A stretch of DNA of 64,000 bases from assembly GCA_036250225.1 (NCBI GenBank), contig JAPZLL010000008.1, forward strand, positions 310,001-374,000, given 5' to 3'. The stretch is from Cercophora sp. LCS_1 (Eukaryota; Ascomycota; Sordariomycetes; Sordariales; Lasiosphaeriaceae). Of this stretch, positions 48,166 to 57,637 are shown one piece after another. The notes under the pieces were generated by a model. That model searched no databases, had not been told where the DNA came from, and was given only the letters and a program-made list of their open reading frames with translations. Within the stretch, counting starts at the first letter, position 1; every line of letters starts with the position of its first letter. The translations under genes and the position numbers were made by a program.

Positions 48166-49176
48166 GCTAGGTTTCCAGGCGTGCTGCATTTTGTCCTCGT
48201 GTTACGCCTGAAGGGGCGGAATGGAGGTATGGATGAGGAGTAGGCGGGAAAATCACGGAAGCACAGCTGGACAAAAGGAGAGAAGCCAGAGTAAGAACAG
48301 GCGGCCCGGCAAGAATGGATGAGGGAGAGAGGTGCCAGGTGGTTGGTCAAGAGAATGAATGAAGGCGAAGAGGCAGGCAGCTGGAGAGTTGGGAAGAGGG
48401 AAAAATGGTAGGCGTCTGTTCGAAGGGAGAGAAGAGGGAGAAGACAAAAGCGGCGGGTAGTGGGAGCGAAACCTGGCAGGGACACGATGGAGGAACGAGA
48501 TAGAGATGAGTGGTTGGTAGGAGGATCATGGTCCGACAGAAGTCAAGACGCTCGGCGGGGTCGGATTTCGAAGGGTCCTGAAAATGGCGAGGGCAACGCG
48601 ACGTGGAGAGCGATAAAGATGAGCAAGAGGTAGTAAAATGACTTACCGAGTGTGAAGATGGGCTTTTGTTGCTGCTGCTGTCGTCGTCGCCGATGGGATG
48701 GTGCTGGTCTTATGAGCCTCGTGCTGAAGAAAAGAAAAGAGGAGAAAACTCCCTCTGCCTCCGAGCCACTGCGCAAATGGATTCACCCAAGTTCATTGCA
48801 TGCGCTTTCCCATTTAGCAGTCGCTATTTCAAATACCGTTAACTGCCTTAGCACTTGCCCTCCCATGGAAGGACGGATCCATGAACCCCCCTGCACACAG
48901 AATGCAACGACAATGTACCCCTGTATAGACATCGTGAGCGTCAAGATGATGGGAAAGGGGTATAGAGTACTTGGTCGCCCGGAACGCAGTCTTTTCCCAT
49001 CACCACCAAGTCGCCGGTCGACATTTTTAGGTTCCCTCCGTACCGACATACCGGGCATCTAGATTTAAATCCCCGGCCTAGGGTATCCCTCGTTTCCATT
49101 CTTCACCAAGACCGCGCTCCATCCATTTTCGCCGCAGCAGCCACAAAAAAGACGGTCTTGACCCTCGGCCTTCACC

Positions 49177-50630
49177 ATGCCAGGCACCAACAAGACACCA
49201 ATCGTTGTCATGGAAGCCATGGACCCTTTGATCGCTGCAGAGTTTAGCAATCTGACGGGTAGTTTTCTGTGCCGTTTGCCGGTGGAGATACTGGTCACGA
49301 TCATGGATTGCTTGGGTCCAACTAATCTTTTGCGTCTGAAACGGACTAGCCGGCGTTTTCTACTCGTTTTTGCTCGTGAATTCCGGGATTTGCAGAAAAC
49401 ACATCGCCCGGACAATGGAATCCTCCCGGGGCCATGGGGAAAGCCCTCCGATAGATTCTTGGCTCAAGTGCCGATGGCCGCTTCGTCGAAAATAGCGAGG
49501 GAAGGCGCGGAGGCTCGGACGTGTGGCGAATGCCGTAGCATGCGGATTGACCCTGAATGGGAAAAACGGGTGAAGTCGTTGACTTCAGAATACCTTCGCT
49601 GTTAAAAATGCCGGAGAGACCACGCACGGTATTATTTCTCAGCGCGAGAGAGAAACCGACAACCGGTGAGGAGACGGTGCATTTGGTACGGGGGCCACGT
49701 CCGTCTCTGCGAGCATGGAGTCATCACACAGACGGCAGTTCTAAAAGCAAGGAAAGAACTACTTCGAAACGCGAAAACTGGTCAATTCGCCACCTTGAGC
49801 ATCATGACATGCCGCCATCAGAGCCATCTGCCGAGCCATCACAGCAAATGCGAACCGTCTAAGAGTCACCAGAAACGATTGTACTCACGTTTAGCAATTG
49901 AACGACAGGCCAACGGAACGATCAATCTCGTTATGTCTTGGACCGGGCATATGGAACTTCCAAAGCCGTCTGCCGTCGAAGGGTTCTCCCCTGCGGAAAT
50001 TTCGGACAGTCTGCGAAGATTTAGGAAGGGTGTCGGCGAGCACATGTGCCTACCATATTCCGCATGGAGCCCCCCGGAGATGCGCTCCTTCGACCCCAAT
50101 CGATGCCAGTGTCTTCACTATGCTGGAGCAACCGCCTTCCCGGGGGTTGGCAGCTTGCAGGCCCAGCCTACCTTCGAGGTGCATGTCGCACAAAACCAAA
50201 CGGGGAGTTGAAACCCTTGACATCACATCGCTCGCTGACATCGTGGGCGTATGAAGGAAAGACAGGCGGTCACACCACGGGCACGTTGATGTGCCTCTCT
50301 GACACCATGAAAGTAGCCTCTCGGACGGGCTGGGCGCTATCAGGCAGCTGGTGCTCGATTGAAGCCTGTCCGTGTGCAGGGGATTGCCTCGAGACTTCAT
50401 ACCGTCGACTGATTGCAGTACCCGTTTCGGGATCTACATATCATTACCCTTGGCTTCTAGCCATCGAACCTGGATCGTACAGACTACTCGACGGCGCAGA
50501 GGTGAAGGGACTTCGGTGGTGTGACAACTCGGAATGTGGCAACAACGAAAGGTCTCCTAATGCGATGAAGCCATGGAAAGGGGAGAGCCGCTTTTGCCGC
50601 AAGTTTTTCTACAGAATATTTGGGCCTTAG
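49177..50630 (+). pseudogene. F-box protein gene, interrupted by a stop and a frameshift
   Basis: The N terminus has an F-box (LCRLPVEILVTIMDCLGPTN, then LLRLKRTSRRFLLVF), which in intact proteins recruits substrates to SCF ubiquitin ligases. A Cys-rich part follows (RTCGECRSMR). At 49603-49605 a TAA interrupts the pattern YLRC-stop-KCRRDH. The same frame then stays open to 50211 and keeps family features (CIWYGGHVRLCEHGV, CRHQSHLPSHH, FDPNRCQCLHYAG). Near 50180-50214 the coding signal moves to another frame and continues to 50630, ending with GLRWCDNSECGNNE, again typical of this family. The start is in CACCATGCC. I call it a recent pseudogene with two lesions. A sequencing error or stop read-through is possible. 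No joined product is given. Confidence 0.75.
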
Positions 50631-51589
50631 AGGTTCAGGTTGAAGGGATGAAGAGCGCAAACACTAGTTCGTACCCGGGACCAAAATACTTCAGTCACTA
50701 CAGGTGGATCAGGAATAATATATATATAGGCATATAAGCTTCCACAAGATATTCGCGGCCTCGGTTACAAAACACCTTTTCTGTGCTCTTCGTTTTCCCA
50801 GGCATCTCGCTCATTACATCACCAGCAGCAACACCTCTTTGCCTACAGTTTTCCATGCACAATTTTGTTCTCCCTAGTGTCAATATCCTATTGGTGGAGG
50901 GCCGGCAGAATTTATAAGGGCATCCTTAAAACAAACCAGCAAGGGGTTTGACCGATGTGGTGGTGTGTTATTGTGTTGTTGCAGTTTAGAGGCCTGTTTG
51001 CTGACAGGTTTGAGATACATCTGGATGGGCCAAAAAGGGGGATGGTGGAGGGGGTTATGGAAGGAAATGCTGAAGAATAACCACCGATGTATGTTGTATT
51101 CTCTTGGGTTAGCGGCGAGACTGACATCTGGTCATATAGTTATGCCATGATTGGGTTATTGATGGAGATTGTCGTTGGTTTTCCACCAGGGCCAAACCGA
51201 GAGAAGTTGATGTATTGCTTCGATCTGTCTTGAAGACTCGATACTTTTTGTCGGAGTGTCATAATTTTATCGGCTTCGTTTATATGTTCGTCGTTGACTC
51301 TTCAGCCGGGACAGATCCCGTGAGCAGACACATGCAAGGACGTTGACCTGTCGCTCAAGGCTGCCAAGCAGTGACGGGCGGGACGGGGTGACAGGGGTCG
51401 GCGGGGTGTCAGCTGTGGGTCCTGCATTGCGTCCCCGTAACAACACCTCAACGCTCCCGTCACGCATCTGACTTTGTCAACTGCGCAGGGCTTCAACTCT
51501 TATCGCCGCTGCAAGACATCAGCCGCGCATCCAAACCAGCTGTTCGTAATCGCTGCCCGATACACCCGTCGCGCCGACAAACCGCCAAG
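50631..51589. other. Intergenic upstream of the BAR-protein gene
   Basis: No gene seen. There is a TA-rich patch at 50717-50730 (ATATATATA type) and T/G-rich sequence at 50930-51270. Confidence 0.5.
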
Positions 51590-52877
51590 ATGGACATGTT
51601 CAAGAGTTTGCAGAAGAATGTCACGTCCGTCCAGCCTTTGCCCCTTCTCTCCCACGGGAGGCGTCAGACAGGGCTTTGGTAGCTAATGTTTTGGCCATGC
51701 AGCTCCCTAGGTGGACAGATCACCCCCTTCGCATCGCGCACCTTCCAGTACACCAAGGAGCAATTGGGACAGGCCGAGGACAAGGTTCGTCACCACGAGA
51801 ACCATGGGCTTCTGCCAAGAAGCGAAGACTAACCACCCGCCCGACACCGACAGACTCAGCTCCCGCCCGACTACATCGATCTCGAGAAGCGCGTCGATGC
51901 CCTGAAGGCGGTGCACCAGAAGATGCTGGCCGTCACTTCGCAATACTCGCACGAGCCCTACGATTACCCCCCCAACATCAAGGAGACCTTCCAGGATTTG
52001 GGCCGCACCGTCAGCGAGAAGGTCAACCTCCTTTCGACCGCCACGTCGCCCGCCGAGGCTCAGGCTGCTCTCACTGCCCCGCCGACTGCTAAGCCTCAGC
52101 CCAAGACCTTCTCGCATGCCATCGCTCGCGCCTCGATCGCCAGCAGCCAGACCCTGCACCAGCAGCACACCGGGGCGGGCGAGGACCCCCTCGCGACGGC
52201 GCTTGAGAAGTATGCGCTGGCTATGGAGCGTGTCGGCGAGGCGCGCTTGGCGCAAGATGCCCAGATTCAGAGCCGCTTCCTCGCAGGCTGGAATACCACG
52301 CTCAACACCAACATCTCGTTTGCTACGCGTGCGCGTAAGAGTGTCGAGAAGGCGCGTTTGACGCTGGATGCAGTGAAAGCGAGGGTCAAGGGCACCACTT
52401 GGAAGCTTGGTGGGGCAGGAAACCCGCGCCAGGACTTGCATGACGAGCATGAGTTGAGCCCGGAGGCCCAAGAGGAGATCGAGAAGGCTGAGGACGACTT
52501 TGTTACCCAGACGGAGGAGGCTGTTGGTGTCATGAAGAACGTAAGTTGTTGGAGAGGAGGGTTTGGAAGAAGAGTTGCTGACTCCGGGTGCTTTTTTAGG
52601 TTCTTGACACTCCTGAGCCGCTGCGCAACCTCGCCGAGCTGATCGCCGCTCAGGCCGAGTACCACAAGAAGGCCTATGAGATTCTGAGCGAGCTGGGCCC
52701 CATCATTGACGGGCTCCAGGTTGAACAGGAGGCAAGTCGTGCTTCGGCTTTCTCTTTGCACTGAAGTTTTGGCTTGCTGCACTGAAGATTGTTGATCTCT
52801 TGTGCGTGTGCTGACTTGTGCCGTCTTGTTTTGTGATACAGGCGAGCTACCGTAAGAGCCGTGAGAGCGCCTCGTAA
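51590..52877 (+). CDS. GVP36: Gvp36-like BAR-domain protein
   Basis: Peripheral membrane protein of Golgi and endocytic vesicles; BAR dimers bind curved membrane. Model join(51590..51624, 51703..51784, 51854..52540, 52600..52731, 52842..52877), 323 aa. It opens MDMFKSLQKNVTSLGGQITP. Yeast Gvp36-like blocks follow: QLPPDYIDLEKRVDALKAVH, SHEPYDYPPNIKETFQDLGR, SPAEAQAALTAPPTAKPQPK, and a helical BAR core with ARLAQDAQIQSRFLAGWNTT and TPEPLRNLAELIAAQAEYHK. Intron 1 has an unusual GTCCGT donor. The last intron starts GCAAGT (GC-AG type), and its retention would give a near-equal alternative tail. Mostly alpha-helical; no signal peptide. Confidence 0.9.
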
Positions 52878-53347
52878 ATGAGGCCGGGCCGAGGGGCAAA
52901 AAGGGCCGGGCCCTTGTGCAGGATTGAAGAAAAGTGTAGAAGTACCGGATGGGTGTTTTTGGAGGCGGTGACTTTTTTTCAGGTTGGCAGGGCAAATCGG
53001 ACCAGTGGACTGGGTGGGTTGTGCCCCTTTTATTCCCCGTAACAATGGTCTGTGGTTTATTTGAGGTGCCGGTTATGTTTGTCTATGATTCGGCTGGGTC
53101 TGCCGTTCAACTTCGGCCTATAGAGCAATGCCAGGGCTTTTTACTTTGCGGGATCGTGTTTGATCCGATGGCGCCCTTTGTTGGGTTTGGTTCAGGACGG
53201 GTCCGTATGATGAGAATTGGCATGAACTTGGTGTGTTGCGGGTTTGTTGGACCCATGTTTGTGCTGTCCTTGACTCTTGCTTTCAATCCGACCCGCGAGC
53301 CCGGCGCGCCGTCATGATGGTCATTACGCTCACTGTATTTCATCCAA
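52878..53347. other. GVP36 3' region
   Basis: The 470-bp spacer before the tRNA. No feature seen apart from the expected 3' UTR. Confidence 0.5.
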
Positions 53348-53429
53348 GGGCGTGTGGCTCAGTTGGTAGAGCGTTCGCTTAGCATCTTCTGGATGCGAAA
53401 GGTCCTGGGTTCGATTCCCAGCTCGTCCA
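53348..53429 (+). tRNA. tRNA-Ala(AGC) with 9-nt intron
   Basis: 82 nt, folding to a 73-nt mature cloverleaf. Acceptor strands GGGCGTG and CTCGTCC pair with one G-T and one T-T. D arm GGCTCAGTTGGTAGAGC. Anticodon stem TTCGC/GCGAA with loop TTAGCAT after removal of TCTTCTGGA (53385-53393), at the canonical site one base 3' of the anticodon AGC. T arm CTGGGTTCGATTCCCAG, discriminator A. The D and T arms serve as A and B box promoters for RNA polymerase III. CCA is not encoded. Confidence 0.95.
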
Positions 53430-53443
53430 CGGTTTCTCTTTTG
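53430..53443 (+). terminator. Pol III T-rich terminator of the tRNA
   Basis: CGGTTTCTCTTTTG directly after the tRNA contains a T4 run, the minimal RNA polymerase III stop signal. Confidence 0.6.
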
Positions 53444-53811
53444 CCTCTTTGTCCAAAGCCATGTTCTACTTTTTGAACCCATTATTCCTCCCTCTGTGCA
53501 ATCCTTTCGCTTTTTGCCCTTGATTTTGTTCGTTGCATCAACACCACCCGATTGGTGGCGTTTTCGTGGCGTGTGTCGTTCGCAATCGGTTAAACATCGG
53601 CCGAACCCGCCCCCACGACTTGACTGACCGACTGACGCAGGGTCGCGACCGGTGGGGAGCTTTCGCGCCGCCGACCGACTGCCCGGTGCAAGCTTCCCTG
53701 TCTTGCGCAAACAATAACCACCACGTTTCGAACTCCCGGCGCAACCTCGCATTTTGCATTTCGTTCGGGCCACAGGACGATCGGCGAGTTTGTCCCTTCC
53801 AAGCTGACAAG
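53444..53811. other. LSM4 promoter and leader
   Basis: The 368-bp stretch between the tRNA terminator and the LSM4 start. No element recognised. Confidence 0.45.
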
Positions 53812-54366
53812 ATGGTGAGTTTTTGTGTGCATTATTCTTGGGAACGGGATTGTGCTAATGATGGTAACAGCTTCCCCTCGGCTTGCTCAACGCCGCGCAG
53901 GGCCACCCGATGCTGGTCGAGCTCAAGAATGGCGAGACGCTTAATGGTCATTTGGTGCTGTGCGATACGTGGATGAATTTGACGCTGCGGGAGGTGGTGC
54001 AGACCAGCCCGGTGAGTTGGAATTGCATGCTTGGTTGGAGGGACGAAGGCTGACGGGGATACAGGAGGGTGACAAGTTTATGAGGTTACCGGAGGTTTAT
54101 GTCAAGGGGAATAATGTGAGTTTTCTGGAGTGGTGGTGGGAAGGAAATGGTGGAGAGAGAGAAGCTGACGGTGTGATGGGCAGATCAAGTACCTCCAGGT
54201 CGAAGAAAAAGTGCTTGATATAGTCAAGGAGCAGCAACAGGGTCAGCAGGGTGGATATCGCGGTGGACGCGGCGGCCAGAGAGGCGATCACGGCGGTCGG
54301 GGGGGTGATAGGGGTCGTGGTGGTAGGGGGCAGGGTCGTGGCAGGGGGAGGGGCCGCGGTGGGTGA
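53812..54366 (+). CDS. LSM4: U6 snRNA-associated Sm-like protein Lsm4
   Basis: Subunit of the Lsm2-8 ring (U6 snRNA 3' end, splicing) and the Lsm1-7 ring (mRNA decapping). Model join(53812..53814, 53871..54011, 54065..54115, 54184..54366), 125 aa. The first coding exon is only the ATG, followed at once by GTGAGT. The Sm fold is complete: MLPLGLLNAAQGHPMLVELK, GETLNGHLVLCDTWMNLTLR (Sm1 with NG..L), REVVQTS, FMRLPEVYVKGNNIKYLQVE (Sm2 with VKGNNIKY). The tail is an RGG-rich, Gln/Gly segment that promotes P-body assembly in yeast. All introns are phase 0. Confidence 0.96.
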
Positions 54367-54819
54367 GGATGTTGACTGGGCGTATATTCTTCTGGCTCGG
54401 TGGTCACTCAAAAACAAAACGAAACAAGGAGTTATTCGGTGTTGGGCAGTCCGTCCGTCCCGAGAATAGGGCGATGAGGTCCTGGCGCGGAACGTGGACG
54501 AGGGGATTCTGCGACCAGCGGTCTTGGCTAGGGTATTCTTTGGATGTTTGTCCATCCAACTCGGAACCTACCTGAGCATAGATCTACTACGGGTTGCCAC
54601 CAGCGCGAAACAGTGCAGGGGGCATTCATTGATATGATGGACCTTTTGCTCGTCAATATCGCCGTGGCCCTCTCCTATTTATCCTGAACACGTGACTTGG
54701 TGACGATCTGCGCCGCTGAGCGCTGCCGGCGGCAACTTTGCCAAGACAACTTTTTTGACATGCATCCAAACCTCCGCGACCGCACGACGTTGGATGAAGG
54801 CCACAAATCTCGGTCTGCC
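54367..54819. other. LSM4 3' region and PPR-gene leader
   Basis: The frame of the next gene is open upstream to about 54697. It contains an earlier ATG at 54760, so some of this may be translated. Otherwise nothing is recognised. Confidence 0.45.
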
Positions 54820-56715
54820 ATGTCCGCAGCGACGACCATTGCAATTGATGGGCTTTGGCGCTGTCTATGTCCCTCAATTGACGCTGCCCTTCTCTCGAAA
54901 GCAATAAGCACCACTCCTTTCCGCTCCATACGTCGCAACCATGGCCGCCCTCGTCGACGCTGGGCATGCCACGCCCGCGCGATCCAAACCAACAGCCCCA
55001 AGATCCTTTCCCTGGGCGCAATCCAACCAAACCCCCTGACGGCACGAGACCTCATGAACAGCGGTCCCAAACTCCTCTCCCACCTCGACCAAGCACCCAC
55101 ACCAGTCCTCTACCAAACCCTCGCCGAGCTCCGCACCCAAGAATCCAACAGCCAAACCGTCCGCCGCATCATTCAGTACCTCCTCCAACACCGCGGCGAA
55201 AAGCCCAACGTTCAGCTCTACGAAGCCCTCGCCCACGCAAACCAAGACCCCTCCGGCTCGGCAGCTGAGCTCTCCATCATCCTCGACGAAATCCACGCAT
55301 CCAACATCCAGCCCACCCAAACCTTCTACCACGCCATGCTCACAGCCCTCGCCATCCATCCGGACTACATCCTGCGCACCAAACTCCTCCGCGAGATGAA
55401 AGCCCGCTCGATCCCGCTCCTCCCCCTCAGCCGCTCCTTCGCAGCCCTCGGCCTCCTCCGCGACGGCCAATACGAAATGGCGCTCGACGCCCTCGAGTCC
55501 ATGATCCGCGACGTCGTCGACGACCTACCGCCGTGGGTGATCGACATCTTCATCTTCACCCTCGCGCGCCGCGGTTTTGTCGACGAAGCGACACGCCTTA
55601 TGGGCTCTCGCCCAGCTACGACAGCGGACGGCGAGACCATCTCCCCGCTAACGGTGTGGTATTTCCTGCTTGACGAGGGGAGTCGACAGGGAAGTTACAA
55701 GGCGACCAAGCTGATTTGGCAGCAGCTTGTGGAAGGATCAAAAGAGTTGGCGCCCTCGGACGGGATGGTTATGAACGTGCTGCATGCTGCCGCTCGGAAT
55801 GGAGACGGGGACCTGGGCGCCAGTGCGATCCGGTATTTGGGCGAGAGAAATAAGCTCGGGATTCAGCATTATGAGGCGTTGGTGGATTGTTACGCCCGAG
55901 GTAGGGATTTTGAGAATGCGTTTCGCGTTTTGGGCATCATGAAGAACGCGGGGATTGAGCCTGGCCCGGGCAGTACGCGGGGCGTGTACGAGACGCTGAA
56001 GGGGAGTAATGCGGCCGTGAAAGCTGCGCTTAAGGCGTTGCAGGCTTTACGGGATGAAAAAGACGGGCTGGAGATACCGATTGCTGCGGCCGAGGTGATC
56101 ATGGAGGCGTGGTGTAAGAGGGGGAAGCTGGATCGTGCGTTGGCATATGTCTATCAGCACCTGGATGGGTTTTGTCCGTCCGGACCGAGCGCAAGGACAT
56201 ACGAGGTCTTGTTTGATGGCCTGGAAAAGGTGGGCGTCGCGGATGCCGCGAAGTGGTTGCAGTTCCTGCTCGAAGATATGCAGATGCGGTTCATCAGACC
56301 ATCCAAGGGCGCTTACAACGCCGTGGTGCGGTGCTATATCCGACTCGGGCATCTCGACGCTTGTTTTGCGTTGATGGATCAGAACCCGAGTCTGTGGTTG
56401 GATAAACAGACGTTACTGGCGCTGGTGCAGCGCTGTTTGATCAATCAAGACCCGAGAGCGTGGGGGCTCATTGACAAGGCAAAGAGGAGGAATCTGGATG
56501 TCGAAGCCGAGGTTAGGGATATGCTGAATGCTATGGAGCCCATGCACGATATGTGGGATGAGGCTGCTCCCAGCCAAGGGGAGGCTCTCGAGCCCGAGCG
56601 GGAAGGTGCTTGTGCGTATGGTGCGAGTCGAGAGGAAACATCATGTAGCATAGAGGACGGGGATACCGCTGGGGACAAGGATCCCGAGGGAATCCTCAGA
56701 GCAGCCGGGCGATGA
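54820..56715 (+). CDS. Mitochondrial PPR-like helical-repeat protein
   Basis: Intronless; 631 aa from 54820, or 651 aa from the in-frame ATG at 54760. I prefer 54820 because it opens with a basic, Ser/Ala-rich leader (MSAATTIAIDGLWRCLC... to RSIRRNHGRPRRRWACHARA), fitting mitochondrial import. The body consists of 30-40-residue helical pairs resembling pentatricopeptide repeats: VQLYEALAHANQ, TQTFYHAMLTALA, HYEALVDCYARGRDFENAFR, AAAEVIMEAWCKRGKLDRAL, TYEVLFDGLEKVGVADAAKW, AYNAVVRCYIRLGHLDACFA. Such proteins bind organelle RNA and act in mitochondrial translation or RNA processing; the target is unknown. The last 60 residues are acidic and low-complexity. Confidence 0.82.
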   Translation: MSAATTIAIDGLWRCLCPSIDAALLSKAISTTPFRSIRRNHGRPRRRWACHARAIQTNSPKILSLGAIQPNPLTARDLMNSGPKLLSHLDQAPTPVLYQTLAELRTQESNSQTVRRIIQYLLQHRGEKPNVQLYEALAHANQDPSGSAAELSIILDEIHASNIQPTQTFYHAMLTALAIHPDYILRTKLLREMKARSIPLLPLSRSFAALGLLRDGQYEMALDALESMIRDVVDDLPPWVIDIFIFTLARRGFVDEATRLMGSRPATTADGETISPLTVWYFLLDEGSRQGSYKATKLIWQQLVEGSKELAPSDGMVMNVLHAAARNGDGDLGASAIRYLGERNKLGIQHYEALVDCYARGRDFENAFRVLGIMKNAGIEPGPGSTRGVYETLKGSNAAVKAALKALQALRDEKDGLEIPIAAAEVIMEAWCKRGKLDRALAYVYQHLDGFCPSGPSARTYEVLFDGLEKVGVADAAKWLQFLLEDMQMRFIRPSKGAYNAVVRCYIRLGHLDACFALMDQNPSLWLDKQTLLALVQRCLINQDPRAWGLIDKAKRRNLDVEAEVRDMLNAMEPMHDMWDEAAPSQGEALEPEREGACAYGASREETSCSIEDGDTAGDKDPEGILRAAGR

Positions 56716-57637
56716 TAGAATCAAGAGCCAGTTCAAAGGCTACAAGTCCCGTTGAACTTCTCTGGCATACCGTATCCGTGTGATAATTCACCACAACTCA
56801 CAAAATCAAACCACGACATGGCTTCATCAGTCAATTGCAGTTGATGCTTCAAAATCGCAATGCATGCTAATGCATCGATCGATACCGGCTGGCTGGCTAA
56901 GTCGCGGGCCAAAGTAGAACAGGAACAAACCGTGATTCCCAAACGCCCAGATTCACCGTCTATTTGATATGCTGCCAAACTCCGTTCCGAAAATGCTTGA
57001 GCTCCATCTATGAAACCGCCCGTAACCCTTTATGTGCCTTGCCAGGCATCCCTTTCGTGCGCGCGCGCTGTAATAAACCGATACGTACACCCCCTACCCA
57101 ATTACCAACCAAGCAGGGATATTACCCGGATGAAAGAGAAAACAAAATCCCAGCGAAAGTGAGAAAAGAAAGGAAATCATGGGTATCAAAATCTCCCCTA
57201 TCGCTCTAGCATAGTTTTACTTCCCTGTGAGTGTAAACTCGTCGTGGTTTCCACTTCTGAGATATGGTCTGCGTCCCGACACCGGGAGCCTGCAAAACGG
57301 TAGCCTTGCAGAAGCCGGTGGACGCTCGCCCCGCCGATGAGAGAGCTGTTCTTTGGCTCCGTCAAAGAATGCTCTTGCAGGCTTGGACGAGATGGAACGA
57401 AGGTATCCACATGCTCAGACCAGCGTATGCGACCAACTCATAAAAGACAATGCAACAACCGCCCATATAAACAAACACGAGGTCCGACGAAAATCTGACC
57501 TCCTAAGCCCCAGTCCCCAGCCGTCGAGAGTAGCCGGGTATAAAGGAGCCATTCGTAATGTATAGAGGCCAAATGGCCATGGTGCAATGCCAGTGGTCCG
57601 ATGCGTGGCCTTAGTCGTTTTAGAGTCCCAAATCGTC
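56716..57637. other. Convergent 3' region
   Basis: 922 bp between the PPR-like and second Zn2Cys6 gene ends. No gene or clear repeat. Confidence 0.5.

Larger units (their letters stand above)
46939..49176. other. Gene-poor region with decayed repeats
   Basis: 2.2 kb without a supportable gene. Its left half (46985-48165) is the repeat block described separately. The right half (48200-48760) is purine-rich on the plus strand and has a short GCTGCTGCTG run near 48670. The last 400 bases precede the F-box pseudogene. Confidence 0.6.

Noticed and set aside
54697..54819. Longer N terminus for the PPR-like protein
   Set aside because: The first codon is TTG. The in-frame ATG at 54760 remains possible, but the start at 54820 gives a better mitochondrial leader.
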